A stretch of DNA of 64,000 nucleotides from Pipra filicauda (Eukaryota; Chordata; Aves; Passeriformes; Pipridae). The stretch lies in NCBI RefSeq assembly GCF_003945595.2, contig NW_024104303.1, positions 792,736 to 856,735 of the forward strand, read 5' to 3'. The first letter of the stretch is position 1; each line of letters starts with the position of its first letter. The notes under the pieces were generated by a model that saw nothing but the letters and a program-made list of their open reading frames with translations, had not been told where the DNA came from and did not search any database. The translations under genes were made by a program, and so were the position numbers. Positions 13,778-24,100 of this stretch are shown here, one piece after another.

Positions 13778-13914
13778 GTAGGTTTGATTAGAGTGACCTT
13801 CTCTTAGATGGATGGCCTTACAGGGCTAAGCGAGCTCCATCTGCCCGGGTTTGGGATTAGAGTTGTCCTTCTCCTAGGATGACTGCCAGAAGGCTAACGA
13901 GCTCATCCTGCCCA
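13778..13914 (+). repeat. Two diverged tandem units of about 68 bp, each with a hairpin (2 and 3)
   Basis: Unit A (about 13778-13847) and unit B (about 13848-13914) share the order 'ttagagt', 'ccttctc', a 7-base arm, 'ggctaa', 'cgagct', the complementary arm and 'ctgccc'. Arms in A are agatgga (13806-13812) and tccatct (13836-13842). Arms in B are aggatga (13876-13882) and tcatcct (13903-13909). Both are perfect although they differ between units, and each can add a U-G pair outside. Confidence 0.6.
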
Positions 13915-14141
13915 AGGATGTATTGTATCTGACCCCGCTGTTTTGACCTGTCTGGCATGGGCGACCCTACCGAAGGCATGTACCATCGCCAGCATAGCTC
14001 GCAACCGCATAGGATTACACAGGCTACGTTCCTGTTAGAATGGTTTGGGCAAGTTTTACATTTTCCACTTATTATCACCTAATTATATACAGTCATAAGG
14101 AGATACCCAGGAACAACCCTTTGTCCTGCCCACTCTTTCAG

Positions 14142-14200
14142 GACGTAACAGAGCAAAGCAAATATATCCAGAACATGCCGAACCTCGGCAGTAGCCGCAG
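14142..14200 (+). other. Exon-like segment inside the inserted block
   Basis: A pyrimidine-rich stretch (about 14117-14139) ends in ttcag at 14137-14141, a good splice acceptor. After 59 bases comes cag|gtgag, a consensus donor at 14198-14205. One frame through the 59 bases is open (starting D-V-T-E-Q) and the other two contain stops. The piece is CpG-rich. I do not recognise the peptide. It could be an exon of an unknown transcript copied with the LINE, or a chance arrangement of splice-like signals. Confidence 0.25.
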
Positions 14201-14379
14201 GTGAGCCAAAACCAAACAGACAAACAAACCAACCAACCATTCTGGCCCCCGTACACATCCAAGGCTGGGGTGCCTTTCAAGGCCCCAGCTCGGCTGGGAC
14301 CCCCATGACTCTAAAGGAACCTCACTATCCACCCTGACCATATCCTTCCTCCACTGTGTTACCACGTATCTTCAGGCGC

Positions 14380-14394
14380 ACAAATCCTGTAAAT
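14380..14394 (+). repeat. Right target-site duplication (15 bp)
   Basis: Exact copy of 13637-13651. The flanks beyond it differ (tcaag on the left copy, actct here). Confidence 0.8.
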
Positions 14395-14848
14395 ACTCTG
14401 GCTTGTAAAATATACCTCTCTTTTAATGGGTATTCTACTGAAAGTATTTCTAATATGTGCTGGGAGAACTGACCAGTAAGTCACTGGCACTGTATATCTG
14501 AGGGTTTTCAGCTTTTGGAGCTTCAGAAAGCTGAAGTCACTGGTCAAATTGTGACAAATATTGTTACTGCAATATTTACTGCAGAGTAACATATTCCAGT
14601 CTGTCCTGGGCAAATATTCGGATTTTAACGATTATGTTTCCTGAGTGTGAAGATTTAGCCTGTCCCTTGAATCATGCCAGGAAAACAAGGGAGAGAGCAG
14701 AACTCTGAGTTCTGTGCTGATTATCTTGAGTTAGATGACTCAAATCAGGTGGATGTAATTTCTATTCAATTCACAAGGCCGACTAGTGATTGGAAGAAGA
14801 ACTGTCCAGAGCCTGGAGAGGGTACACAGGTCAGCAGGAGAGCACCTG
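14395..14848. other. Unique DNA, no gene seen
   Basis: About 450 bases between the RTE-like insertion and the next CR1. There is no recognisable repeat or gene. The plus-strand frame that begins at 14674 runs into the CR1 and is not credible. Confidence 0.5.
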
Positions 14849-15135
14849 AATCACAGAATGGCAGAATGACAGATCAGGTTAGGAGAGATAAAAGTGGGTC
14901 ATGTGATCCAACCTCCCTGCTCGAGCAGGGTCATCCTAGAGCACCAGGCACAGGATTGTGTCCAAGTGGTACTTGAATCATCTCCACCGTGGGAGACTCC
15001 ACAACCTCTCTGGGCAATCTGTTCTACTGTGTGGTCACCCACACAATAAAAAAGTTCTTTCTCATATCCAGGAGGAACTGCCTGTGCCTCAGTTTCTGCC
15101 TGTGAAGGGCAAGACAAAGGAATTTCAGCCACTGT
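14849..15135 (-). mobile_element. CR1 LINE 3' fragment, antisense
   Basis: The left edge, tcacagaatggcagaatg, is the complement of the CR1 3' tail. It is followed by 'gatccaacctccctgctcg', 'actccacaacctctctgggc' (about 14997-15016), 'aaaaaagttctttctcat' and 'ctgtgcctcagtttctgcc' (about 15084), the standard antisense order of a CR1 3' UTR. It is cut at its 5' side next to the sense CR1 that begins near 15150. Confidence 0.85.
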
Positions 15136-15149
15136 AGCAGTAAGTCAGC

Positions 15150-16847
15150 TTCTTCAGGGCCCCAACTTAAATGCCTCTATGCAAACCAACCTGGTTACTG
15201 AGGACAAGGGGAAGGCTGAGGTACTAAAAGACTTTATTGCCTCAGTCTTTATCAGCAAATGCTCCAGCCACACCGCCAAGTTGCAGTAGGTGAAAGCAGG
15301 GACTGGGAGAATGAACTGTCCACTGTAGGAGGATACTGGGTTTGAGAACATCTAAGGAACCTGAATGGGCACAGGTCCATGGGACCGTAAGACATACATC
15401 CATGGGTCCTGCGGGAACTGGCTGAGGAATTAGCTAAGCCATTCTCCATCATATTTGAGAAGTCATAGCAGTACAGTAAATTTCTCACTGACTGGAAAAG
15501 AGAAAATATAACCCCCATTTTTAAAAAAGGAAATAAGGAAGATTCAGGGAGCTACAGGCCTTTCAGTCTCATCTCAGTGCCTGGCAAGATCATGGAGAAG
15601 ATCCTCCTGGAAGCTATGCTAAGGCACATGGAAAATAAGGAGGTAATTGGTGACAGTCAAATATGATTTTGCTAAAGGCAAATTGTGCCTGACAAATACG
15701 GTGGCTTTCCATGATGGGGTTACAGGAAAAGCAACTAATATCACCTACCTGGTATTGTGCAAAGCATATGACACTGTCCCACGTGACATCCTTGTCTCCC
15801 AACTGGAGAGATGGATCTGATGGACAGACAACTCTGTGGATAAGGAATTGGTAGGATGGTCACACTCAGAGAGTTGCAGTAAATTGGTCAGTGTCCAAGT
15901 GGAGACCAGTGGTGAGTGCTGTTCCTCAGGACTCAGTTTTGTGACCTATTTAACATCTTTGTCAGTGGCATGAACAATGGAATCAAGTGCACCTTCAGCA
16001 AGTTTGCCAACACCCCCACACCATGTGATGAGGGAAGGGGTGCCATCCAGAGGGACCTTGACAGGCTTGAGAGGAGGGCCTGTGTAAACCCTGTGAAGTT
16101 CAACAAGGCCAAGTCCTGTGCCTTGGTTGCAGCAATCCCAAGCACCAATACAGGCTGGGTAGAGAATGAATCAAGGGTGGCCCTGGGGAGAAAGATTTGG
16201 GGGTGTTTGTAGATGAGAAGCTTGACATGTCTCGGCAATGTACATTTGTAACCCAGAAAGACAAGTGTGTCCTGGGCTGCATCAAAATAAGCATAGCCAG
16301 CAGATTAAGGGAGAGGATTCTACCCCTCTGCTCTTGTGAGACCCCAGCTAGACTACTGCATCTGGGGACTACAGTGAGTCCTGATGGGAGCCATTAAACT
16401 GATCAGGGGATTGGAGCACCTCTCCTGTGAAAACAGGCTGAGAGAACTGGGGTTGTTCAGCCTGGAGAAGAAAAGGTTCCAGGGAGTTTATTTGCAGCAG
16501 CCTTCTGATACCTGAAAGAGGCTTACAGGAAAGCTAGAGAGGGATTTGTTGCATAGGCAAGCAGGGATAGGCAGAAGGGGAATGGCCTTAAACTAAAAGA
16601 GAGTAGATGTAGATTTAGATTAGATATTGGGAAGAAATTCTTTACTGTGAGGGTGGTGAGGCAGTGGAAAAAGTTGCCTAGAGGGGTTGTTGGCATTCCA
16701 CCCTTGGAAGTGTTCCAGGCCAAGCTGGATGGGGGTCTGAGCAACCTGGTATAGTGGAAGGTACCCTTGCCCATGGCAGGGGGGTTAGAACTGGATAATC
16801 TTAATAATTTGTTCCAATCCAAACTATTCTATGATTCTACGATAAAT
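15150..16847 (+). mobile_element. CR1 LINE, sense, 5'-truncated, with dead ORF2
   Basis: About 1.7 kb of CR1. From about 15480 the translation keeps reverse-transcriptase blocks in changing frames: a D-W-K-R start followed by T-P-I-F-K-K-G, S-Y-R-P near 15550, and the block before 'LDRLERRA' near 16060. The catalytic F-A-D-D motif is degraded to F-A-N-T near 16001, and several frameshifts and stops interrupt the rest. The 3' UTR follows from about 16400 ('cctggagaagaaaagg', 'gggaagaaattctttactg', 'ttggcattccacccttgg'). It ends in attctatgattctacg at about 16845. The copy cannot code for an active enzyme. Confidence 0.9.
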
Positions 16848-19307
16848 CACTGTGGCTGGACTAACTTCAAATGGTCTAGGAGAGCTGGCAAAGGCGTCTT
16901 CCATTCCTAGGAGATGTAGAGGTTACATAAAGAATAAAAACCCCTCTCTCATTCCAAGATTATTTAAAAATTGTTGTAAAGTAGAACAGAAAAAATATTG
17001 ATGAATTCTATATTTAATTTTAAGAAGTTACTTCTCATGAAGCAGAACATCTTTTAATTTTTGTTCTAAATTATTTTTAATAATAGAAAAAATTAATTAT
17101 AATAAATATTGCATTGACATAAATAAGAATAAAACCTGTGAAAAAATCTGCAATATTTCACAAAAAATATTTCACGCTTTTATTTGAAGAACATTACAAT
17201 TTTCATGGATATTTATTTTAGAAATAAATGGTAACATTTACAATGAAAATAATGATGAAATTTTAGAAGTAATTACAGGGATGCATTTTTCTACCTGTGG
17301 ACATAATTGTAAGATATATACTCATTATAATCAGGGAGCAAAAAGCCCACTATGTAATATCTCTGGCAAATGAAAATGAACTTTGAATCTGGCCTTTTAG
17401 AGACCCTTGTTGACAATATTAATTATTAAAAAAAATTATGGCGGTATTGAGTGTGTAATTTTGCAAAACCTTTCTTCACTAGAACTGGTACTGAAATAGA
17501 GTTTCAGCTCTGCAGTAAATTCTGGTGTTTAAGAGATCGTTATTACTATGGATGTAAAAACCAAGAAAAATGACTCAATAGAATAGAATTTACAAAAAAT
17601 ATGGAATAGCTGTGATTTTGATAAAATATCTAATTTCATATATTTTTGTTTTCCTTACATTGTCACTTTAATATAAAACATTAGTGATGCTGATTAATAA
17701 GATAAATTAGAACACTAGAATAAAATATAAAATGTAAATTTCAAAAGAGATAAGATGCAATATGCTCTGTCTTGAATTACTTTGAATGTTTTCCTTTCAT
17801 ACTGATGTAATTAACATACTTCAACAACAAAATAGCAGCTACAGAATACACTGTCTTCTTTTGAGAAAATGTTCTGAAAATTCTTCGGTGGATTTGACTT
17901 TTCTCCTGACAAAGTAGGTAATCAGCTGTCTTGTTGACAGTGCTCAGCATTACATGTGACTCCCTGCAGTGGAGATTCATTAATGTGGTTCATTAGTCAG
18001 TCTTGTGTCAGGTCCAGCCGTTTGTAAGACCACTGTGTGCACTATAACATCAAGAACCAAGAACCACTCCAAAAGTGTTTCCTCAATTTCCTATTTAGTG
18101 ACTAAAAACCTCTGAAAAGCTTTTATGGTGAAAAAGAAAATTGTCCAGACTGAACTCCTTTTCTTCTGGTTGCAACATTTGCTATCAGTGTTAATCTGTT
18201 AGTTTCCAGCATGACTTATACAGAAAAAAAGAAGTGGGTGTACCAATAATTTTTTCTTTCTCTTTTCTGTTAGAACTTCATTTTAAACTTTTTCCTGAAA
18301 TTTCAAGTGGTTGTTCAAGCATGAAAGGAGGCACACAGATGGGCATGTGCACCCATGTGCAACTGCAGACGCACACATACAAACAGGCTCTCCAGAATGG
18401 GAGGGGAAAACTGGTTTAACTTTGCCAATGTAAATCTGTAAATCATTGGATATGCAGACCACAAATGAAAGCCATTCTACTTAGCTCTAATTCCACCAAG
18501 ATCACTTACGTTTTGAAGGATAGGAAAGAAAGAATTGAAGATCAAAATCATCAGCTTTATTTGGCTTCATTGAAGATTTATGGCAGCTTTTTCAAGGGCA
18601 ACTAAAACCAGTCACAGAATTTATATCCATATTATTTTCTTCTCTTTCAATATTTTATGAATGTTACAGGCAAAGTCAACCTTAGAAGACAATAAAATTA
18701 AATGTTCTTGTCCCTCCTGGTACCTCTGAAACTTCAATAAGATATGTGTTTTGCAACTTCCTTGACATCATCCTTCTATGCTGCGTTTTTTTTTTTACCG
18801 TTTTCTTAAAGTTTTATATACATTTGCTGGTCTGTTTACCAAACATGATTGTATTTTTCCATTGTTTCATACTGGAAAATATTATGTTTTGGTTTAGATT
18901 GTCAGGCTTCATTATCCATTCCTATTGGCTTTCGACTCAAATTCATTTTTAAAACAAACACTTCAGTCAGATCTGTTAGATGAAGAGACATAGCCAGTCT
19001 AAACACAGACATGCAACACTGAAATATCACAGTTATAAAAAAAATATGCTTTTTCTTTGCTTTCTTTTAGATTCTTTGATTAAGTTTGACTGCTAGGAAT
19101 GTGTTTCCCATTCATATGATAAAGGAGAAAAATATACGTGAGGCTGATATAGTGACTCAAAAATTATGTTGAAGATCGGGAACATTGAGTAAGAATTGAT
19201 AAAGCAAATTAGTTTTCTGCTGGCAAATTGCTTCAAAAACTGTTGTTTATTTTAATTTTTCTGAAATTCCAAGGTTAGGCAAATGTGTGGAATAAGGTTT
19301 ACTACAC
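16848..19307. other. Very AT-rich unique DNA, no gene seen
   Basis: The stretch around 16930-17760 is the most AT-rich part of this region, with many short A and T runs. No long frame, RNA gene or known repeat is supported. The small frames further on (for example 18234-18419 and 18746-18952) are chance or low-complexity. Confidence 0.6.
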
Positions 19308-19564
19308 TGTTTGGCTCTGGGTCTGTCTGAGATGGAATTCATTTCCCCCACAGCACCCCTCACAGTGCTGTGCTTTGCACTGGTAGCTAGAAAGGTGTTG
19401 ATAACACACCAGTGCCTTGGATACTGCTGAGTAGTGCTGGCACAGCATCAGCACTGTCCTAATATTACCCCCACCATCAAGGGGTTGGGGGTAGGCAAGA
19501 TCCCGGGTGGGGGCACAAGTAGGCCAGCTGACCCAAATTAACCAAAGTGATATTTCAGACCGTA

Positions 19565-19572
19565 TGACGTCA
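19565..19572 (+). promoter_or_regulatory. CRE (CREB/ATF site) in the LTR promoter
   Basis: Perfect palindromic tgacgtca, 15 bases before the TATA-like box of the LTR. This spacing fits an LTR U3 promoter. Whether it still works is unknown. Confidence 0.5.
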
Positions 19573-19579
19573 GTTCAGA

Positions 19580-19587
19580 TATAAAAG
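19580..19587 (+). promoter_or_regulatory. TATA-like box of the LTR
   Basis: The string tataaaag sits just downstream of the CRE, as expected for the U3/R promoter of this LTR. Confidence 0.5.
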
Positions 19588-19716
19588 CTAAGAAAAGGAG
19601 GAGGAAGAGGGAGCATTTTTTATTGACAGTGTTTGCCTTCTGAAAAAACCGTCACACATGCTGAAGCCCTGCTTCCCAGGAAGTGGACGGGCATCGCTTG
19701 CTGATGGGAAGTAGAG

Positions 19717-19722
19717 AATAAA
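19717..19722 (+). promoter_or_regulatory. Polyadenylation signal of the LTR
   Basis: A canonical aataaa lies about 130 bases after the TATA-like box, followed by a T-rich stretch (19724-19738). This is the expected R-region arrangement. Confidence 0.45.
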
Positions 19723-19899
19723 CTTTCTTTTTTCTTTTTGCTTGTGCACATGCAAACCTTTGCTTTTGTTCTAGTAAACTGCCTTATCTCAACCTATGAG
19801 TTATTTTCCATCTTATTTTCTCTCCTCTGCCTAACTGGGAAGGGGAGTGATAGAGTGGCTTGGTGGGCACCTGGTGTCCAGCCAAGGTCACCTTCCACA

Positions 19900-20459
19900 G
19901 CACCATACTCAGAGTGGTAAGAAGTTTATATACTTAGTAATACTTGGGAGATCGTGGAATTAGTGGAAAAATGTATTATCTACTTGAGCAAAATATGATA
20001 CATACAATCAAAGGAGAATTAAAGTATGGGGTAACTCAGCCTTCATTGTCCCATTCATTGGCTTAGATCCCAGTGCCCAGCTGTTGTAATCTAAGTTTAG
20101 AAATGTTTTTCAGTGCCTTGTTCAATGCCAGGAGCTTCCTGAGCAACCATAAACAAATAGGAGGGGCTAGTTTCTCCCAGGTCTTTTGTCCCCAGGTTTC
20201 AAGGAGCTCGTAAGTGACAAATGACAAGCTACTTTTGAATCCCTGGAAGGGTTTGGAACTATTGTTATGTTGACAGTGCATTATCTATTGTACCCTCACA
20301 GCCATCACCATTATTGTAGGAATGGAATGTAGTCTTTGGGTTTTTTGAGTTAATTCTGTTTTCAGACAAGATATTAAAATAAAATTTAATAAAGTCCAAG
20401 ATAAAACAAAAAGATAAAATATAAATGCAATATGTAGCTCATATTTAGCTAAGGAAAAC
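19900..20459. other. Unique DNA between two LTRs, no gene seen
   Basis: About 560 bases with no recognisable gene. There is no retroviral internal sequence, so the LTRs on either side belong to different insertions, consistent with their opposite orientation. Confidence 0.55.
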
Positions 20460-20464
20460 CCATA
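20460..20464 (+). repeat. Left 5-bp target-site duplication of the solo LTR
   Basis: ccata directly precedes the LTR and is repeated directly after it at 21159-21163. Confidence 0.65.
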
Positions 20465-21158
20465 TGTACTGGTTTAAGAGTTAACCAGCAGGGGAAATGA
20501 ACTCAACTCAAAGGAGAGATTATAAGTCAGAATAACAATTTACTAAAATAATACAGTAAGTACAATCATACAAACAAACAATTGGTCTTAACCCACAAAA
20601 CCCAAATGTATAACCCAGTACCCTGGGGCATGAACAACATGGTGTTCCTTGGGCCCCGCTTGAGTCCAAAGTAAAGGGACAGGGGAAGAACCTGCTGGTG
20701 GGAGAGCGGTTGCAGTCTGGTCAAAAGTGGTGATTGCAGTGAGATGCTGGGGGGAGAGCCGTTGCAGTCTGGTCAAAAGTGGTGATTGGAGTCCAGTATA
20801 GGGTGGTGATCCAAGTCTGTTTGAGAGCGATGAGCCACAGTCCTTCTCTGGATCCCACAGAGTGGTTCCAAATGTTCCAAGACTCCAGGATTATATATCC
20901 TGCAGTTCAGGCAGGAATGCTCAGCACTTCCCTCAGGGCGGGGAGTTCCACAAAGGGTGTGAGGACAGGAGCATCCTCCTATCTCACAGGCCTCTTAACA
21001 CCTAGTTTGTAGCCTGAGGAGTCAGGCTCTATGGGCAGATGGTGTAAATGGGTCATTGATAACAGTTTCTGGGAAATGGCATGGAAGGCTATAGAATACA
21101 CAGTTTTGGGTTACACCCATACCCTGATGAACTGGTCTCAGTTGTCCTAACTAGGACA
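20465..21158 (-). mobile_element. Solo LTR, antisense, 694 bp, with intact ends
   Basis: Runs from tgtactgg to ctaggaca on the plus strand, so it begins TG and ends CA as retroviral LTRs do, and it is flanked by a perfect 5-bp duplication (ccata). Read on the minus strand it starts tgtcctag and ends aaccagtaca, like the 3' ends of other bird LTRs, which sets the orientation. A TATA-like string lies near 20891-20898. Inside is a tandem duplication with a period of 52 bases (20702-20788). There are no internal retroviral genes, so it arose by recombination between two LTRs. The family name is not certain. Confidence 0.75.
20702..20788 (+). repeat. Tandem duplication (period 52) inside the LTR
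   Basis: The 35-base stretch from gagagcggttgcagtctgg at 20702 recurs at 20754 with one change (gcggt to gccgt). LTR U3 regions often carry such direct repeats, which can act as enhancers in active elements. Confidence 0.65.
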
Positions 21159-21163
21159 CCATA
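21159..21163 (+). repeat. Right 5-bp target-site duplication of the solo LTR
   Basis: ccata, identical to 20460-20464. Confidence 0.65.
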
Positions 21164-24100
21164 TTAGTAAGGCGTTATGGCAGCCAATGACCTAATTAAA
21201 TGACCTAATAATATCTACAATTTATTTCTAATAGATATTGCAAAATAACTCTAATTTTAACATTGCCTACTGTGGTCTTTACCTTACTGAGAACAAGCAT
21301 TTGTCATGGTGCCTGTCTTTCCAACCCCATTGAAGTAGGTCTTTTCAGAGCTGTTAGGGTTCGTCATGTTCCCCACAGATTCATTAGATCTCAAACCTTT
21401 AATGGGTTGTCACGGGGAAATTTTTTTTCATTTTTTCTTCAGAGAATTGTATTGCAACCCTTTGAGACAGACATTAAAACAGTTTTCTACGTAATTAATT
21501 AAATTGATTAATAAATTAATTAAAATAGGTTGACATACAACTTCAAAAATGAATTCATATGATATAACCAGTGTGACATACTCAGAAGCGTCAGTCCTTT
21601 CAAGAGATGCTGCTAGCCTTATTTTGAGTTATTTGACTTATTTTGCAATGTCAAAAGAATAATTACTTAGGATTCAGAGGCTTATTTTGAAATTTCTCTT
21701 TAAATAAACTTGATGAAGCAGAAAAAAATACAGTTTTGTAATTTTTAAATGGATTGCTTATCTTAGATTTTGTGAAATCCACAAACATAGGTAAAGGGAA
21801 ATGAAGAGAAAAATTTCAGGCATGATCATATCTAGTTTGTTACTTAAAATGCTCTGACACTACTTGTAGTTGCATTAGGAAGGTAGCAGAAGTTTTGCAT
21901 CATTTATGGATCGTTATTATGTTTCTTTTGCCTTCAAAGACTGTATGTGAGACCTGCGAGATCTCTTACATTTTTCTTTTTGTGGTCCAAACCCATTTAG
22001 AGGCAATTCAGATTCTTCTCTTTTCCACTCACGTTGATGGATACTGAGTGGTTTGGGCTATTGGAGATAAAAAGGGAGACTGAAGAATCCAAGGGCTTAG
22101 CTGGACAATATTCTGAGCAGTAGAACTCAGTTCAGATTCGTCCCTACTTTAAGTCCAGAGCTGAACTAGATTGTTTTCCAGAGGCACTTTCTAAAATATT
22201 CTGTTACACTTCGAGCAGAGCCCTGGTGATTCTCAGCTGCTCACACACACAGCTAATGACTTCTTGCATTCTTTGTTAAGCCCATAAGATTGTTGACATA
22301 TTATGAAGCACCACAGCTCATTTCAATTAAAACTATGACATTGCACAGAATCCCCGTGTGATTTTTTTCCTAAATACATAGGCTGCTCATTCCAAGCATA
22401 CGCTTATCACACTGACCAGTCAAGTGAACAACCAAGATGACTGCAATGAAACAATTACAGGCTCTCACATTAAAGCTGCTTTTCTCCTCAGGGCTGTTGT
22501 TTTTACTGTACACTGTCACAAAGTTTGATACACGTGAAAATTGGAGCTGGCAAGATCAGAGTTTTCCATGTGATGGCAAAATACATTTATTATGGACTTT
22601 AAATATTAGTTTGATATTCTGGATTTTAATGTGCAGAATGGATTTAAAACTTTGGGTACTTTTCTCAACCACTGTCTGAATGTGTAAGATTTTTCAGGAA
22701 AATGCAGAAGTTATTTGTATTTTAATGTCTTAGCCACTTCAGTTTTCACACTACAGTCTCACCAGGACAAGTAGAATCCAGAGTAGTTCTTTGTGCAATT
22801 CTAGCAAATTCCAGTGAAGGTGGAGCAAATATGCCTTGAGGCAGTATGTGTAGATATGCTAGCTTTTGGAAGGGCATACTTATGAGTGACCAAATTATTA
22901 ATATTGGAAGACATTGGGAGGCAAAAGGATAACCAGGCTCTTAGGACTAAAACCACATTTTCATGACTTTATGAAATGTGTGAAAAAAACTAAGGGGTGA
23001 TTAAGAAATTAAATATGTTGTAGATGGATTTAGATAAATAGTAAGAGCATGTTTATGCAGAAGCTGAAATGTACTGTTGACTTTTTAGGAAAGGCAATGA
23101 AGAGGAATGCTCTATCTTCTATATTTTTCTCAGTTCCTGTGTCATTGCCATAAACCTTCTTAAAATAGCTGACAGAGAGATTTCTGTGTTAGTCAGTCTA
23201 TCAGATACACATAAATCTGCAATATAAGCAGAATTTAGAAATGCCATTAGTAAAGCAAATGAGAATCATAGAATGAGATCAAGTTACCTCGGAAGCTGAG
23301 TCATACAGACACTAGAAATATGTCTAGTGTGTGGGTGACACAGAAACCAGAAGGAGAGATATGGAAAAGCTGAAAATGGTGGCTGAGTTTTGTGGTCTGG
23401 CTGGAAAAACATTTAGAAAAAGTTGCAGATAATGGAAAGCACTGGGCATCCAAGATTTTCAAGTACTAAACCCATGCAAAACATTTACTCAATTTCTTTT
23501 ATTTTCTACTGGTGTGGTTTTACACAATATTCTGCATGTTTTGAAGCTTTATAGCAGCCAGTAAGAATCTACAATTTATCTCAAATACGTTATCCATTCT
23601 TACAGTGCAGAGAACATTGTTCCAGACAACTTTCTTTAACAAGCCACTCACACACAGCAGGTTTGCTGATTAAACAGGGAAAAGGAAGATAAAAATGTAG
23701 CACTGGATAGGTGACGTTATAGGCAGAATACAAAATCAAAGTAGAATAACAGAAAATAGGTAAGAAAAACTAGAAGAAAAATGGAAGTACAGGACAAAAG
23801 TTTATTCACAGTTATTGTAGCAGAATCATATCTCAGCAGAACCATTAACGAGTGGCATGTGATTATGAAGATCCTGCACTTTCCTCTCAACTTTGCCTTG
23901 TTTTGATAAGAAAGAACTACCTGACAAAACACGCTTAAGCTTTCGATTCCTTTACTATGAGGTGTTAACAGAAACCTTGTTTTGTGCTTGCTGAAAACTG
24001 AACACTTGCATTATTGGAAGCTGCAGAAATTATGAAGAACTGACAAAGTACAAAAGGTAAAGTAAAATAACCAAGTCCCTTTCAAATTGTTCTACTTTTG

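Larger units (their letters stand above)
13652..14379 (+). mobile_element. RTE-like LINE 3' end insertion with extra downstream sequence
   Basis: A 728-bp block, CpG-rich compared with its AT-rich surroundings, set between perfect 15-bp duplications. The left part (about 13652-14030) resembles the 3' UTR of RTE-clade LINEs: tandem segments of about 68 bp that each hold a short hairpin, then 'ggcatgggcgaccctacc' (13954-13971) and 'gccagcatagctcgc' (13988-14002). I recall this order from RTE 3' ends, which suggests plus orientation and heavy 5' truncation. The right part (about 14031-14379) does not look like RTE. It includes an exon-like segment and an A/C-rich simple stretch (14206-14240), and may be flanking DNA carried along by 3' transduction. 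There is no poly(A). RTE elements are patchy in birds (the AviRTE family), so the assignment needs a database search. The insertion itself is well supported, the family less so. Confidence 0.55.
19308..19899 (+). mobile_element. Endogenous retrovirus LTR, sense, near complete
   Basis: Begins tgtttggctctggg and ends about cttccaca at 19899. In order it shows 'gagatggaattcatttcc' (diverged start), 'aaggtgttgataacac', 'gctgacccaaattaacc', a CRE and TATA-like promoter, an AATAAA signal, 'ctgccttatctcaacctatgag' and 'gggcacctggtgtccagcc'. That order matches a widespread bird LTR. I see no clear target-site duplication, so the exact ends are uncertain by a few bases. No retroviral coding sequence adjoins it, so it is a solo LTR. 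Many substitutions indicate age. Confidence 0.8.

Noticed and set aside
15916..16212. 98-codon frame resembling a reverse transcriptase piece
   Set aside because: It is a surviving segment of the dead CR1 ORF2, not an independent gene.
22437..22679. 80-codon plus-strand frame with a hydrophobic N-terminal segment, like a signal anchor
   Set aside because: The start context is acceptable, but nothing downstream matches a known type II membrane enzyme, and AT-rich DNA often encodes hydrophobic runs.
23262..23280. agaatcatagaatgagatc, similar to a CR1 tail
   Set aside because: Under 20 bases, and the flanking sequence on neither side continues as CR1.
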